Positions 16,183 through 22,978 of a DNA stretch of 64,000 nt are shown here, piece by piece. Positions within the stretch are counted from its first letter, which is position 1. Every line of letters starts with the position of its first letter. Position numbers and translations under genes: made by a program. Source of the DNA: an uncultured Polaribacter sp. (GTDB taxonomy: Bacteria > Bacteroidota > Bacteroidia > Flavobacteriales > Flavobacteriaceae); NCBI RefSeq assembly GCF_947500975.1, contig NZ_CANMUE010000008.1, positions 126,710 through 190,709 on the forward strand. Reading direction: 5' to 3'. The notes below the pieces were generated by a model. The model was not told the origin of the DNA and did not search any database. It saw nothing but the letters and a program-made list of their open reading frames with translations.

Positions 16183-16596
16183 TTAATTTGGTAATCTCTT
16201 ACTTATTAATCCATAGAAAAATGCCCCTAAAAGTGCACCAAATAATAAAATTAATGCTGGTATTAATTGAAACCCAAAGATTACAAAAATTGGAGCTGCA
16301 CAAGCCCCTGAAATCCCCCAACCTAAGCCAAAAAGTGTCCCTCCAAAAACGGTACTTATAAAGCCTTTTTTCTTCGGTTTTGGTACTATTTTATTTCCGT
16401 TGATATCTTTTATTTTTCCGCTTTTAAATAACTGCATAAAAACAGCAGAAATTACAACCGCTCCGCCAATAATACCAAACATATGAAAAGATTGAAATTT
16501 AAACATTTCGTAAAAGCGATACCAAGAAATAGCTTGTGTTTTACTTAAAACAATTGCGAAAAAAATTCCTAATATTAAAAATTTGATGTTTTTCAT
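16183..16596 (-). CDS. YeeE/YedE-type sulfur transporter, C-terminal half (DUF6691-like)
   Basis: A 137-residue membrane protein with about four hydrophobic helices. It carries GTLFGLGWGISGACAAPIFV (residues about 92-111), the second half-repeat of the YeeE/YedE fold with its conserved Cys. The partner half is encoded 3 bp upstream, so the transporter is made as two chains. The family moves thiosulfate or other reduced sulfur into the cell. Coupling to moaA suggests, but does not prove, that it supplies sulfur for molybdopterin synthesis. Confidence 0.82.
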   Translation of the reverse strand: MKNIKFLILGIFFAIVLSKTQAISWYRFYEMFKFQSFHMFGIIGGAVVISAVFMQLFKSGKIKDINGNKIVPKPKKKGFISTVFGGTLFGLGWGISGACAAPIFVIFGFQLIPALILLFGALLGAFFYGLISKRLPN

Positions 16597-16599
16597 AAC

Positions 16600-17157
16600 T
16601 TAAAAAATTAAAGGAATTACAAACCATGTAGCAATAATGCCACCAATAAAAAAGCCAATAACAGCAAGTAAAGATGGTAATTGCAAACTACTTAAACCTG
16701 TAATTGCATGACCAGAAGTACAACCACCGGCATAACGTGTTCCAAAACCAATTAGTAATCCTGAAATTAAAAGAATTAAAAATCCCTTTAATGAAAAGAT
16801 AACATCGTTGCCAAAAATTTCATCAGGAAAATATTGATTACCAACATTTGAAAAACCTAAATTTGTAAGTTCTTGAACTGTTTTTGGGTTTAAATCTATG
16901 TTTGTATTTGGAATTAAATATGTTGCAGATATGAATCCACCAATAATTAATCCAATTACAAATAATAACGCAAAATCACGTTGTTTCCAATCTTTTTTAA
17001 AATAGTCAGAAACTTTACCAGCTCCTGCCATTGTACAAAGGGTTTCAAAATTTGTAGATGCCCCAAAATTTTGTCCAAAATAAAAATATAAGAATAGCGA
17101 AACTGCTATTAATGGCCCACCTATAAACCAAGCCCAAGGTTGTAATATAAAATCCAT
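16600..17157 (-). CDS. YeeE/YedE-type sulfur transporter, N-terminal half
   Basis: A 185-residue integral membrane protein with about five helices. The signature GGCTSGHAITGLSSL (about residues 143-157) is the YeeE/YedE motif with the sulfur-handling Cys and His. A second Cys lies in FETLCTMAGAG near residue 40. Together with the 137-residue gene downstream it makes one two-chain transporter. In other organisms the same gene pair is linked to persulfide dioxygenase or sulfurtransferase genes; here it heads the molybdenum cofactor operon. Confidence 0.85.
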   Translation of the reverse strand: MDFILQPWAWFIGGPLIAVSLFLYFYFGQNFGASTNFETLCTMAGAGKVSDYFKKDWKQRDFALLFVIGLIIGGFISATYLIPNTNIDLNPKTVQELTNLGFSNVGNQYFPDEIFGNDVIFSLKGFLILLISGLLIGFGTRYAGGCTSGHAITGLSSLQLPSLLAVIGFFIGGIIATWFVIPLIF

Positions 17158-17224
17158 AATTTATTCATTTTTTTTTTGATACAATTTCGCTAAAAAATCG
17201 AAATCACCCGAATTGACATTTAAT

Positions 17225-18460
17225 TTAAGTTTTATCTTTTAAATAATTCATAATTATTTTTGTTGCTCCAAGATTATCTTTAATATATCTTTTATTAATA
17301 GCTCCTGTTAATTTTCTTTCTCCTTCTTCAATTTTTAAATCAATTAAACTCTTAGTAAATTCTTCTTGATTTTGAACCGAAATACAACCACCAATCTTCA
17401 CCAAATCTACTGCTTCTTTAAATTTGTCATATTTATCGCCTATAATAACAGGAATTCCAAAAGTTGCTGGTTCTAAAATATTATGTAAGCCTGTTTTTAA
17501 ACCTCCACCAACATAAGCTACATCTGCAGCAGCGTAAATTTTAGTTAAAATTCCTATGGTATCAATTATAAAAACTTGATATTTTGATAAATCTTTATTT
17601 ATTTTTTCGGAATACAAAACTGTTTTTTTGTTGATAGATTTCTGTAAATCTAAAATTGCATCTTGCTTAATATTATGTGGCGCAATTATAAATTTCTCAT
17701 TTTCTGATGCATCATTATTTATGTAATTTACCAACAATTCTTCATCTTCTTGCCATGTGCTTCCTGCAACAATTGTGTAGGTATTGTTTTTAAATTCGTT
17801 TATAAAATCTAGAGAATTATCTTGTTCTAAAATTTTAGAAACTCTATCAAAACGTGTATCACCAGAAACTGTAACATTATTAAAATTAATACTTTCTAAT
17901 AATTCTTTTGATTTTTGATTTTGCACAAAAAAGTGGTGAAAAGCTTGTAACGATTTACGCATAAATCCGCCATAAAATTTAAAGAAAATTTGATTTTCTC
18001 TCAAAATTCCTGAAACCAATATTGTTGGAATCTTTTGTAGTTTTAATTCGTTTAAAAAACTGGGCCAAAACTCATATTTTATAAAAATTGCTAAAGTAGG
18101 ATTTACCTCTTCAATAAACTTTTTTGCATTCGATTTTGAATCTAAAGGCAAGTAACAAATTACATTTGCTAAATTATAATTTTTACGAATTTCATATCCT
18201 GAAGGAGAGAAGAAAGTAACTAATATTTTATAGGAAGAATAGCTTTTTTTTATTTCTTCAATAATAGGCCTGGCTTGTTCAAATTCACCCAAAGAAGCTG
18301 CATGAAACCAGATAATTTTATCTTCTTTTTTTAAAATAGAAAGTTTATCAAATGTTTCTTTTCTTCCATCAACAAAAAGTTTTATTTTTTCATTGAAGAT
18401 TGCCACTACTTTTAAAAATAGTGACGCTAAAAAAACTGTGAAATTATACAGGAATTTCAT
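17225..18460 (-). CDS. waaA: 3-deoxy-D-manno-octulosonic acid (Kdo) transferase
   Basis: A 411-residue GT30 glycosyltransferase. An N-terminal hydrophobic anchor precedes IIWFHAASLGEFEQARPII (residues about 49-67, containing the catalytic Glu of WaaA). TLAIFIKYEFWPSFL, VSGDTRFDRV and, in the C-terminal Rossmann domain, GGGLKTGLHNILEPATFGIP are further signatures. It adds Kdo to lipid A precursor at the cytoplasmic face of the inner membrane. It appears to be monocistronic: a strong terminator separates it from the rplU-rpmA operon upstream. Confidence 0.93.
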   Translation of the reverse strand: MKFLYNFTVFLASLFLKVVAIFNEKIKLFVDGRKETFDKLSILKKEDKIIWFHAASLGEFEQARPIIEEIKKSYSSYKILVTFFSPSGYEIRKNYNLANVICYLPLDSKSNAKKFIEEVNPTLAIFIKYEFWPSFLNELKLQKIPTILVSGILRENQIFFKFYGGFMRKSLQAFHHFFVQNQKSKELLESINFNNVTVSGDTRFDRVSKILEQDNSLDFINEFKNNTYTIVAGSTWQEDEELLVNYINNDASENEKFIIAPHNIKQDAILDLQKSINKKTVLYSEKINKDLSKYQVFIIDTIGILTKIYAAADVAYVGGGLKTGLHNILEPATFGIPVIIGDKYDKFKEAVDLVKIGGCISVQNQEEFTKSLIDLKIEEGERKLTGAINKRYIKDNLGATKIIMNYLKDKT

Positions 18461-18497
18461 AATGGTAAAAGTACAAAATGGATTTCTTTAAAACGAG

Positions 18498-18535
18498 AAA
18501 AAAGCTCAAACAAGTAAATGTTTGAGCTTTTTTTT
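18498..18535 (-). terminator. Terminator after rplU-rpmA
   Basis: A perfect 15-bp stem, AAAAAAGCTCAAACA / TGTTTGAGCTTTTTT with a six-base loop, lies 20 bp after the rpmA stop on the minus strand. Confidence 0.85.
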
Positions 18536-18554
18536 ATGCTTTTAGCTTATTATT

Positions 18555-18815
18555 TTAAGCTTCAAATGGAGTTATAGAAACATAAGACCTGTTGTCTTTT
18601 TTCTTTCTAAACTCAACAACACCATCAACCTTTGCATGTAAAGTATGATCTTTACCCATGTAAACGTTTTCTCCTGGATTGTGAGTTGTTCCTCTTTGAC
18701 GAACAATAATATTACCTGCTATTGCAGCTTGTCCTCCAAATATTTTTACCCCTAGTCGTTTCGATTCTGATTCTCTACCATTCTTCGAACTACCTACACC
18801 TTTTTTATGTGCCAT
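18555..18815 (-). CDS. rpmA: 50S ribosomal protein L27
   Basis: An 86-residue L27 with the diagnostic [24 protein letters not shown] opening in two parts ([14 protein letters not shown], then [10 protein letters not shown]), followed by [10 protein letters not shown] and [15 protein letters not shown]. The N-terminal tail reaches the peptidyl-transferase centre. There is no Firmicutes-type cleaved pre-sequence. It lies 43 bp after rplU, the near-universal order. Confidence 0.97.
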   Translation of the reverse strand: MAHKKGVGSSKNGRESESKRLGVKIFGGQAAIAGNIIVRQRGTTHNPGENVYMGKDHTLHAKVDGVVEFRKKKDNRSYVSITPFEA

Positions 18816-18858
18816 TTTCTTGAGTTTTTATAGGTTAAAGTTAAATTAGTGATTGAAA

Positions 18859-19503
18859 TTATTTTTCAATTCCACCATCTAATCTATCTTGTAATTCTTT
18901 TAATTCGTCCCACTTACCTTCAGCAGCTAAACCTGCTTGTTTTGGCCAAGTAGTAGTTACTAAATGAGATAATCTAGAACTTGCTTCAGTTAAGATTTCA
19001 CTCAATTTAGCTGGATCTGCTTTAGCTACTTTAGCAAAAGTATCTAAACCTGCATTTACTAAAGCTTCAGCAGCTTTAGGTCCTGCACCTTCAATTTTCT
19101 TTAAATCGTCAGCTTTAGTTTTTGTTGCTTTTTTTGCTTTAGGAGCCTCTACTTTAGCTTCCGCTTTTTTTGGAGCAGCTTTTTTAGTACCAGAAGCTGC
19201 TATAGATTCAATTTGAATCTCACTTAAATACTGTCTGTGTCCATTTTTCTTTTTGTATCCTTTTCTTCTTTTCTTTTTGAAAACGATTACTTTATCACCT
19301 TTTAAGTGACTTAAGATTTGAGCTGTTACTGAAGCTCCTTCTATAGCTGGGGCGCCAATAGTTACATTTCCACCATTATCAAGTAAAAGAACGTTATCAA
19401 AAGTAACTTTTGATCCTTCTTCCCCTTGTAAACGATGAACGTAAACTTTTTGGTCTTTTGCAACTTTAAACTGCTGCCCTGCTATCTCTACGATTGCGTA
19501 CAT
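18859..19503 (-). CDS. rplU: 50S ribosomal protein L21 with C-terminal extension
   Basis: The first 103 or so residues are a normal L21 ([19 protein letters not shown], then [19 protein letters not shown]). A Lys/Ala-rich linker (residues about 108-133) joins it to a C-terminal helical domain beginning [20 protein letters not shown], which reads as a helix-hairpin-helix-like domain, and ending [11 protein letters not shown]. Total length is 214 residues, about twice that of E. coli L21. Similar extensions occur in other Flavobacteria (recalled). A consensus promoter lies upstream. Confidence 0.93.
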   Translation of the reverse strand: MYAIVEIAGQQFKVAKDQKVYVHRLQGEEGSKVTFDNVLLLDNGGNVTIGAPAIEGASVTAQILSHLKGDKVIVFKKKRRKGYKKKNGHRQYLSEIQIESIAASGTKKAAPKKAEAKVEAPKAKKATKTKADDLKKIEGAGPKAAEALVNAGLDTFAKVAKADPAKLSEILTEASSRLSHLVTTTWPKQAGLAAEGKWDELKELQDRLDGGIEK

Positions 19504-19563
19504 ACTATTAGTTTTGCGTAATTATACTTATTATTTTGCAATTTCTTGTTGAAAATGCGGGTG

Positions 19564-19593
19564 CAAATATACACCTTTTTTACAATCAAACAA
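19564..19593 (-). promoter_or_regulatory. Promoter of rplU-rpmA
   Basis: On the minus strand: TTG (19591-19593), 19 bp, TATATTTG (19564-19571), matching the Bacteroidota consensus. It lies about 60 bp before the rplU start. Confidence 0.72.
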
Positions 19594-19653
19594 TATGATT
19601 TATTAAAAATAATTACATCAAAATCAAGCAAATAAATGTTTTTTTATTAGTAA

Positions 19654-20526
19654 TTATTTCTCTTTATTAACCAAATACACGCCAATTAAAATAACTGCAC
19701 CTGCAATTAATTGAATAAAACTTAGTTTTTCACCATCTAAAATCCCCCAAAAAACGGCAACAATTGGTATTAAATAAGTAACTGAAGATGCAAATATGGG
19801 CGATGCTAAATGCACCATTTTATTATAAAATATTTTTGCAATTCCTGTACCAAAAATTGCTAAAATAGAAATATAAGCTAAAGCTGTTAATTTTGATTCT
19901 GAAAATTCAAATGACACAAAAAAATCAGTAGATAATAGTACTAAAAGTGATGGAATAATTAAGATCAAAAAATTACCTGCTACAATACTCAAAGCACTTA
20001 TATCACTTAAATGTTTTTTTACAATATTTACATTAAAAGCATAGCCTATTGAAGCGGTTATTACCAAAATTGAAAACCAATAATTTTGATTTGGATTTAA
20101 ATCTGCACCTTTTAAAATTAGTAAAACGGTACCTATTAAACCAATAAAAATGCCCAATAATTGTTTCTTTTTAAACGTAAAACCAAATGCTAAAGCACCC
20201 ACAATAAAAGTATTAAAAGGAGTTAAAGAATTTAAAATTGAGGTAATAGAACTATCAATACCAGAAACAGCATATGCAAATAAAAATACAGGAATAAATG
20301 TACCTAAAAGCGCTGTAGAAACAATATACTTATAATGTCTTCTCTTAATTTCTTTTAATGATTTAAAACCTATTATTAATAAAAATAGGCTTGCAATAAG
20401 AACTCTTAAAGCACCTAATTGAATTGGTGTTAAACCAATTAATGCTTTTTTCATTAAAATAAATGAGCTTCCCCAAACCAATGAAAGTAAGATCAAATAC
20501 AACCATTTTTTTTGCTGAGTATTCAT
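19654..20526 (-). CDS. EamA/DMT-superfamily permease
   Basis: A 290-residue inner-membrane protein with about ten hydrophobic helices arranged as two EamA half-repeats. It opens LYLILLSLVWGSSFILMKKAL, shown here as LSLVWGSSFILMKKAL, typical of the drug/metabolite transporter superfamily; the second repeat contains FGTGIAKIFYNKMV and VTYLIPIVAVFWGILDGE. Substrates in this family range from amino acids to purines and cannot be predicted. It stands alone, upstream of the rplU promoter and divergent from the heavy-metal lipoprotein gene. Confidence 0.88.
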   Translation of the reverse strand: MNTQQKKWLYLILLSLVWGSSFILMKKALIGLTPIQLGALRVLIASLFLLIIGFKSLKEIKRRHYKYIVSTALLGTFIPVFLFAYAVSGIDSSITSILNSLTPFNTFIVGALAFGFTFKKKQLLGIFIGLIGTVLLILKGADLNPNQNYWFSILVITASIGYAFNVNIVKKHLSDISALSIVAGNFLILIIPSLLVLLSTDFFVSFEFSESKLTALAYISILAIFGTGIAKIFYNKMVHLASPIFASSVTYLIPIVAVFWGILDGEKLSFIQLIAGAVILIGVYLVNKEK

Positions 20527-20587
20527 AAGCAGGTTAATTTTTACACAAAAATCAGTTAATTATTTAAACTCAATACTATTTTATTAA

Positions 20588-20595
20588 TAAATTTG
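20588..20595 (+). promoter_or_regulatory. Candidate -7 box of the heavy-metal-associated lipoprotein gene
   Basis: TAAATTTG matches TAnnTTTG exactly, 22 bp before the start codon. No clear -33 TTG is present, so the promoter may be activator-dependent. Confidence 0.45.
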
Positions 20596-20617
20596 TACAA
20601 TAATCTAATAATATAAA

Positions 20618-21076
20618 ATGATGAAAATTAAAAATATACTAGCAATAATTGCCATATCATGTTTTGTTTTAACAGGATGTAAAAAAGAAGTAACTAAAGA
20701 AATAAAAAAAGAAACTTTAGCTGTTAACAAACAAAATGTTTCTTTAGCAATTTCTGGAATGACTTGTGAAATTGGTTGTGCAAAAACCATTCAATCTAAA
20801 TTAACAAAAAAAGGCGGTGTTTTAAACGCTAAAGTTGTTTTTAAAGATAGTATTGCAAATATTGAATTTGATGCCAATACAACATCAAAAAAAGATTTAA
20901 TTGCTTTTATTGATGGAATTGCAGGTGGAGATCTATATAAAGCTTCTGAAACTTCTGTTAAGATAAAAGCACATGCCTGTTCTGATAATTGCAAAGAAAA
21001 ATGTGATATGAAAGAAAATAAAATGGAATGTAAAAAAGATTGTAAAATGGCTTGTTGTAAAGATAAAAAAGCATAA
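20618..21076 (+). CDS. Heavy-metal-associated (HMA) domain lipoprotein with Cys-rich tail
   Basis: A 152-residue protein. The lipobox is FVLTGC (Cys at about residue 21). Residues about 43-110 are an HMA ferredoxin-like domain with GMTCEIGCAKTI, in which the two cysteines are separated by three residues instead of the usual two. The last 35 residues hold seven cysteines in a Lys-rich tail (ACSDNCKEKC, then MECKKDCKMACC). A periplasm-facing metal (copper-type) trap or carrier is a reasonable inference. It is a single-gene unit between a -7 box and a terminator. Confidence 0.8.
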   Translation: MMKIKNILAIIAISCFVLTGCKKEVTKEIKKETLAVNKQNVSLAISGMTCEIGCAKTIQSKLTKKGGVLNAKVVFKDSIANIEFDANTTSKKDLIAFIDGIAGGDLYKASETSVKIKAHACSDNCKEKCDMKENKMECKKDCKMACCKDKKA

Positions 21077-21095
21077 AAAATTAAATAAATATTTG

Positions 21096-21124
21096 AAAAA
21101 CAGGTTTTTAGACCTGTTTTTTAT
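21096..21124 (+). terminator. Terminator of the HMA lipoprotein gene
   Basis: The hairpin AAAAACAGGT / ACCTGTTTTT with a six-base loop and trailing T-run begins 20 bp after the stop codon. Confidence 0.8.
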
Positions 21125-21173
21125 GCCCTTAATTTTAAAAAACATTAGTACTAAGAACAATTTTAATTTTTCA

Positions 21174-21206
21174 ATGTTAATTTAATGTTACCAAAATGTT
21201 TGGTAA
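21174..21206 (+). promoter_or_regulatory. Phased ATGTTA repeats and palindromic operator candidate before the MORN gene
   Basis: ATGTTAA (21174), ATGTTAC (21185) and ATGTTTG (21196) repeat with an exact 11-bp period. They overlap a perfect palindrome, TTACCAAA-ATG-TTTGGTAA (21188-21206), that covers the -33 element. Read on the minus strand the repeats are TTAACAT/GTAACAT, the same word found in the phosphate-transporter region at 25.7-26.0 kb. Confidence 0.5.
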
Positions 21207-21229
21207 TTGTAATTAAATGTTTATATTTG
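21199..21229 (+). promoter_or_regulatory. Promoter of the MORN-repeat protein gene
   Basis: TTTG (21199-21202), 19 bp, TATATTTG (21222-21229), an exact Bacteroidota-type promoter with the start codon 35 bp downstream. Confidence 0.72.
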
Positions 21230-21263
21230 TGTAAATAAAATAATAATTTTAAAAATTACACAT

Positions 21264-21614
21264 ATGAAAAACTTAATTTTAATCGCATTTTTTAGTTTGA
21301 GTTTTGTTGGTTTTTCTCAAGATCAAAAACCTACTTATAAAGTTGAAGGAGATTTAATAAAAGCAACTTATTATTACGAAGATGGTAGCATAAAAACTGA
21401 AGGCTTTTTTAAAGATAAAAAAATAACTGGAGAGTGGACACGTTTTGACAAAAAAGGAAATAAAACCCAAACTGCGTTTTACCAAAAAGGTAAAAAAGTT
21501 GGTAAATGGTTTATTTGGAACAAAGACGAGCTAAAAGAAATTAATTATGACAATAATATTGTTGTAAGTATGAACAATTGGAAAACCGACTCTAAAGTTG
21601 CTTATAACAGATAA
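21264..21614 (+). CDS. Small secreted MORN-repeat protein
   Basis: A 116-residue protein with a signal peptide (residues 1-18, ending FVGFSQ) followed by three or four MORN-type beta-hairpins: YYEDGSIKTEGFFKDKKITGEW, seen as YEDGSIKTEGFF and GEWTRFDKKGNK, then KGKKVGKWFIWN. The family is widespread and lacks enzymatic residues. Database pipelines often label such proteins YwqK-type antitoxins, which a signal peptide argues against. Function unknown. Its promoter contains phased repeats also present near the phosphate transporter, which hints at shared regulation. Confidence 0.72.
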   Translation: MKNLILIAFFSLSFVGFSQDQKPTYKVEGDLIKATYYYEDGSIKTEGFFKDKKITGEWTRFDKKGNKTQTAFYQKGKKVGKWFIWNKDELKEINYDNNIVVSMNNWKTDSKVAYNR

Positions 21615-21623
21615 AAAAATTAT

Positions 21624-21670
21624 AAGTTCATAAAAAAAGCAGGCTAAAAGCCTGCTTTTTTTATGAACTT
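21624..21670. terminator. Bidirectional terminator with a perfect 22-bp stem
   Basis: AAGTTCAT-A7-GCAGGCT pairs perfectly with AGCCTGC-T7-ATGAACTT across a 3-base AAA loop. It sits between convergent genes and should stop transcription in both directions. Confidence 0.9.
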
Positions 21671-21682
21671 TATTTTCTAGGT

Positions 21683-22852
21683 TTAGAAATTGTATCCTGT
21701 CCAAGCAAACACTGTTTTGTCAGCACCACCTGTTGTTCCTTCTTCTAAAGAAATAGTAGCTCCACCTATTGTTGTGTTTTTTACATCTGTAATATCTAAA
21801 TCATTTGCAGTATTTGCAACTGCAGATATAGATGTATTTTCTGTAGCATCACTTTTACTATCTTGTAAATCTATTACATCACTAAACGTTGCTCCTGAAC
21901 CTAACTCTAAATAAGCGTTTGTAATTGTTGCAGTTGCATCTCTTCTAATTTTAATTCCATCAGACATTTGAACACCATCTGCATTATTTATTATGGTAAC
22001 TCCATTAATTATAAAATTAGATTCGTTAATATCTGAAGGAGAATTTCCATCTAAATTTCCATCAGCTTCAATTCCTCTTGGATCAGAAGTTACTGCTGTA
22101 TATCCATTTTCTCTAATTCCGTATAAATTTGTACAAGTTCCTACATAACCTTGTGTAAAATCGAACATATCATCTTTAGCATTTACTACCAAAATATTTG
22201 AAGCGTTTACAGTTCCTCCAAAAAATTCGATTCCATCATCATCTCCATTTAAAATAGCAATATTAGATAATGTTGTACCAGAACCAACTCCGTTTAAAGT
22301 TAAACCATTGTGTTCAGCTTCATCATCAATTCTTGCTCCTGTATATTCTAAAATTACATAGTTTAAAATTCCTGAATTGTCATCAGTTACATCACCACCA
22401 AATAAAATTGAATTTTTAACTTCTGTGGCTGCATTACTTTCTGAACCAGATTGACGACTTAAAGGCGCATTACCATTTATGATAATTCCTCCCCAATCAC
22501 CAGCACTTGCAACTGTTGCACTAGATGTAATTTTAATTGGGTTTTCTTCAGTTCCATCAGCAATTATTTTACCTCCTTTTTCTACTAAAATATATACATC
22601 TGTACCACCTGCTAATGCATTAATTGTTGTACCAGCTTCTATAGTTAAAGTTGCGCCCTCTTTTACTAATAAAGCTCCTGTTAAATTATGAGCTACACCA
22701 GATTGTAATGTTAAATCCGAAGTTAAATTACCTGCTAAATTTTGTGCACTTACCTCACTTTCAATAACTGTTACATTGTCATCGTCACTTAGAGAACAAC
22801 TTGAAAATACTAAAGTAGTAACTGCTAAGATTGTTAAAATTGAATTTTTCAT
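21683..22852 (-). CDS. Secreted lipoprotein with right-handed beta-helix-like repeats
   Basis: A 389-residue lipoprotein: the signal peptide ends at the lipobox LVFSSC, with SLSDDD after the Cys (an acidic patch that often marks surface lipoproteins in this phylum). The body is rich in short turns such as LVKEGATLTIEAGTTIN, GGKIIADGTEENPIKI and GDWGGIIINGNAPLS, the pattern of a parallel beta-helix. It ends WTGYNF with no T9SS sorting domain. It lies 126 bp after the TonB receptor gene on the same strand, with no terminator between, so it is likely an exposed partner of that receptor. Pipelines often mislabel such proteins as multidrug transporters. Confidence 0.72.
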   Translation of the reverse strand: MKNSILTILAVTTLVFSSCSLSDDDNVTVIESEVSAQNLAGNLTSDLTLQSGVAHNLTGALLVKEGATLTIEAGTTINALAGGTDVYILVEKGGKIIADGTEENPIKITSSATVASAGDWGGIIINGNAPLSRQSGSESNAATEVKNSILFGGDVTDDNSGILNYVILEYTGARIDDEAEHNGLTLNGVGSGTTLSNIAILNGDDDGIEFFGGTVNASNILVVNAKDDMFDFTQGYVGTCTNLYGIRENGYTAVTSDPRGIEADGNLDGNSPSDINESNFIINGVTIINNADGVQMSDGIKIRRDATATITNAYLELGSGATFSDVIDLQDSKSDATENTSISAVANTANDLDITDVKNTTIGGATISLEEGTTGGADKTVFAWTGYNF

Positions 22853-22978
22853 TTTTTAAAATTTTGTTTAATTTTTTTACTTAATTAATTGTTTGATTAT
22901 CTCTTACAAAGTTGCGCTTTAAACGTTTCTTTTATCTTATCTAAATTTTAAAGATTTGTTATTAAAAACGATTAAAAC

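Noticed and set aside
21264..21614. YwqK-type antitoxin for the MORN-repeat protein
   Set aside because: The protein has a signal peptide and no toxin gene beside it; only the generic repeat is shared.
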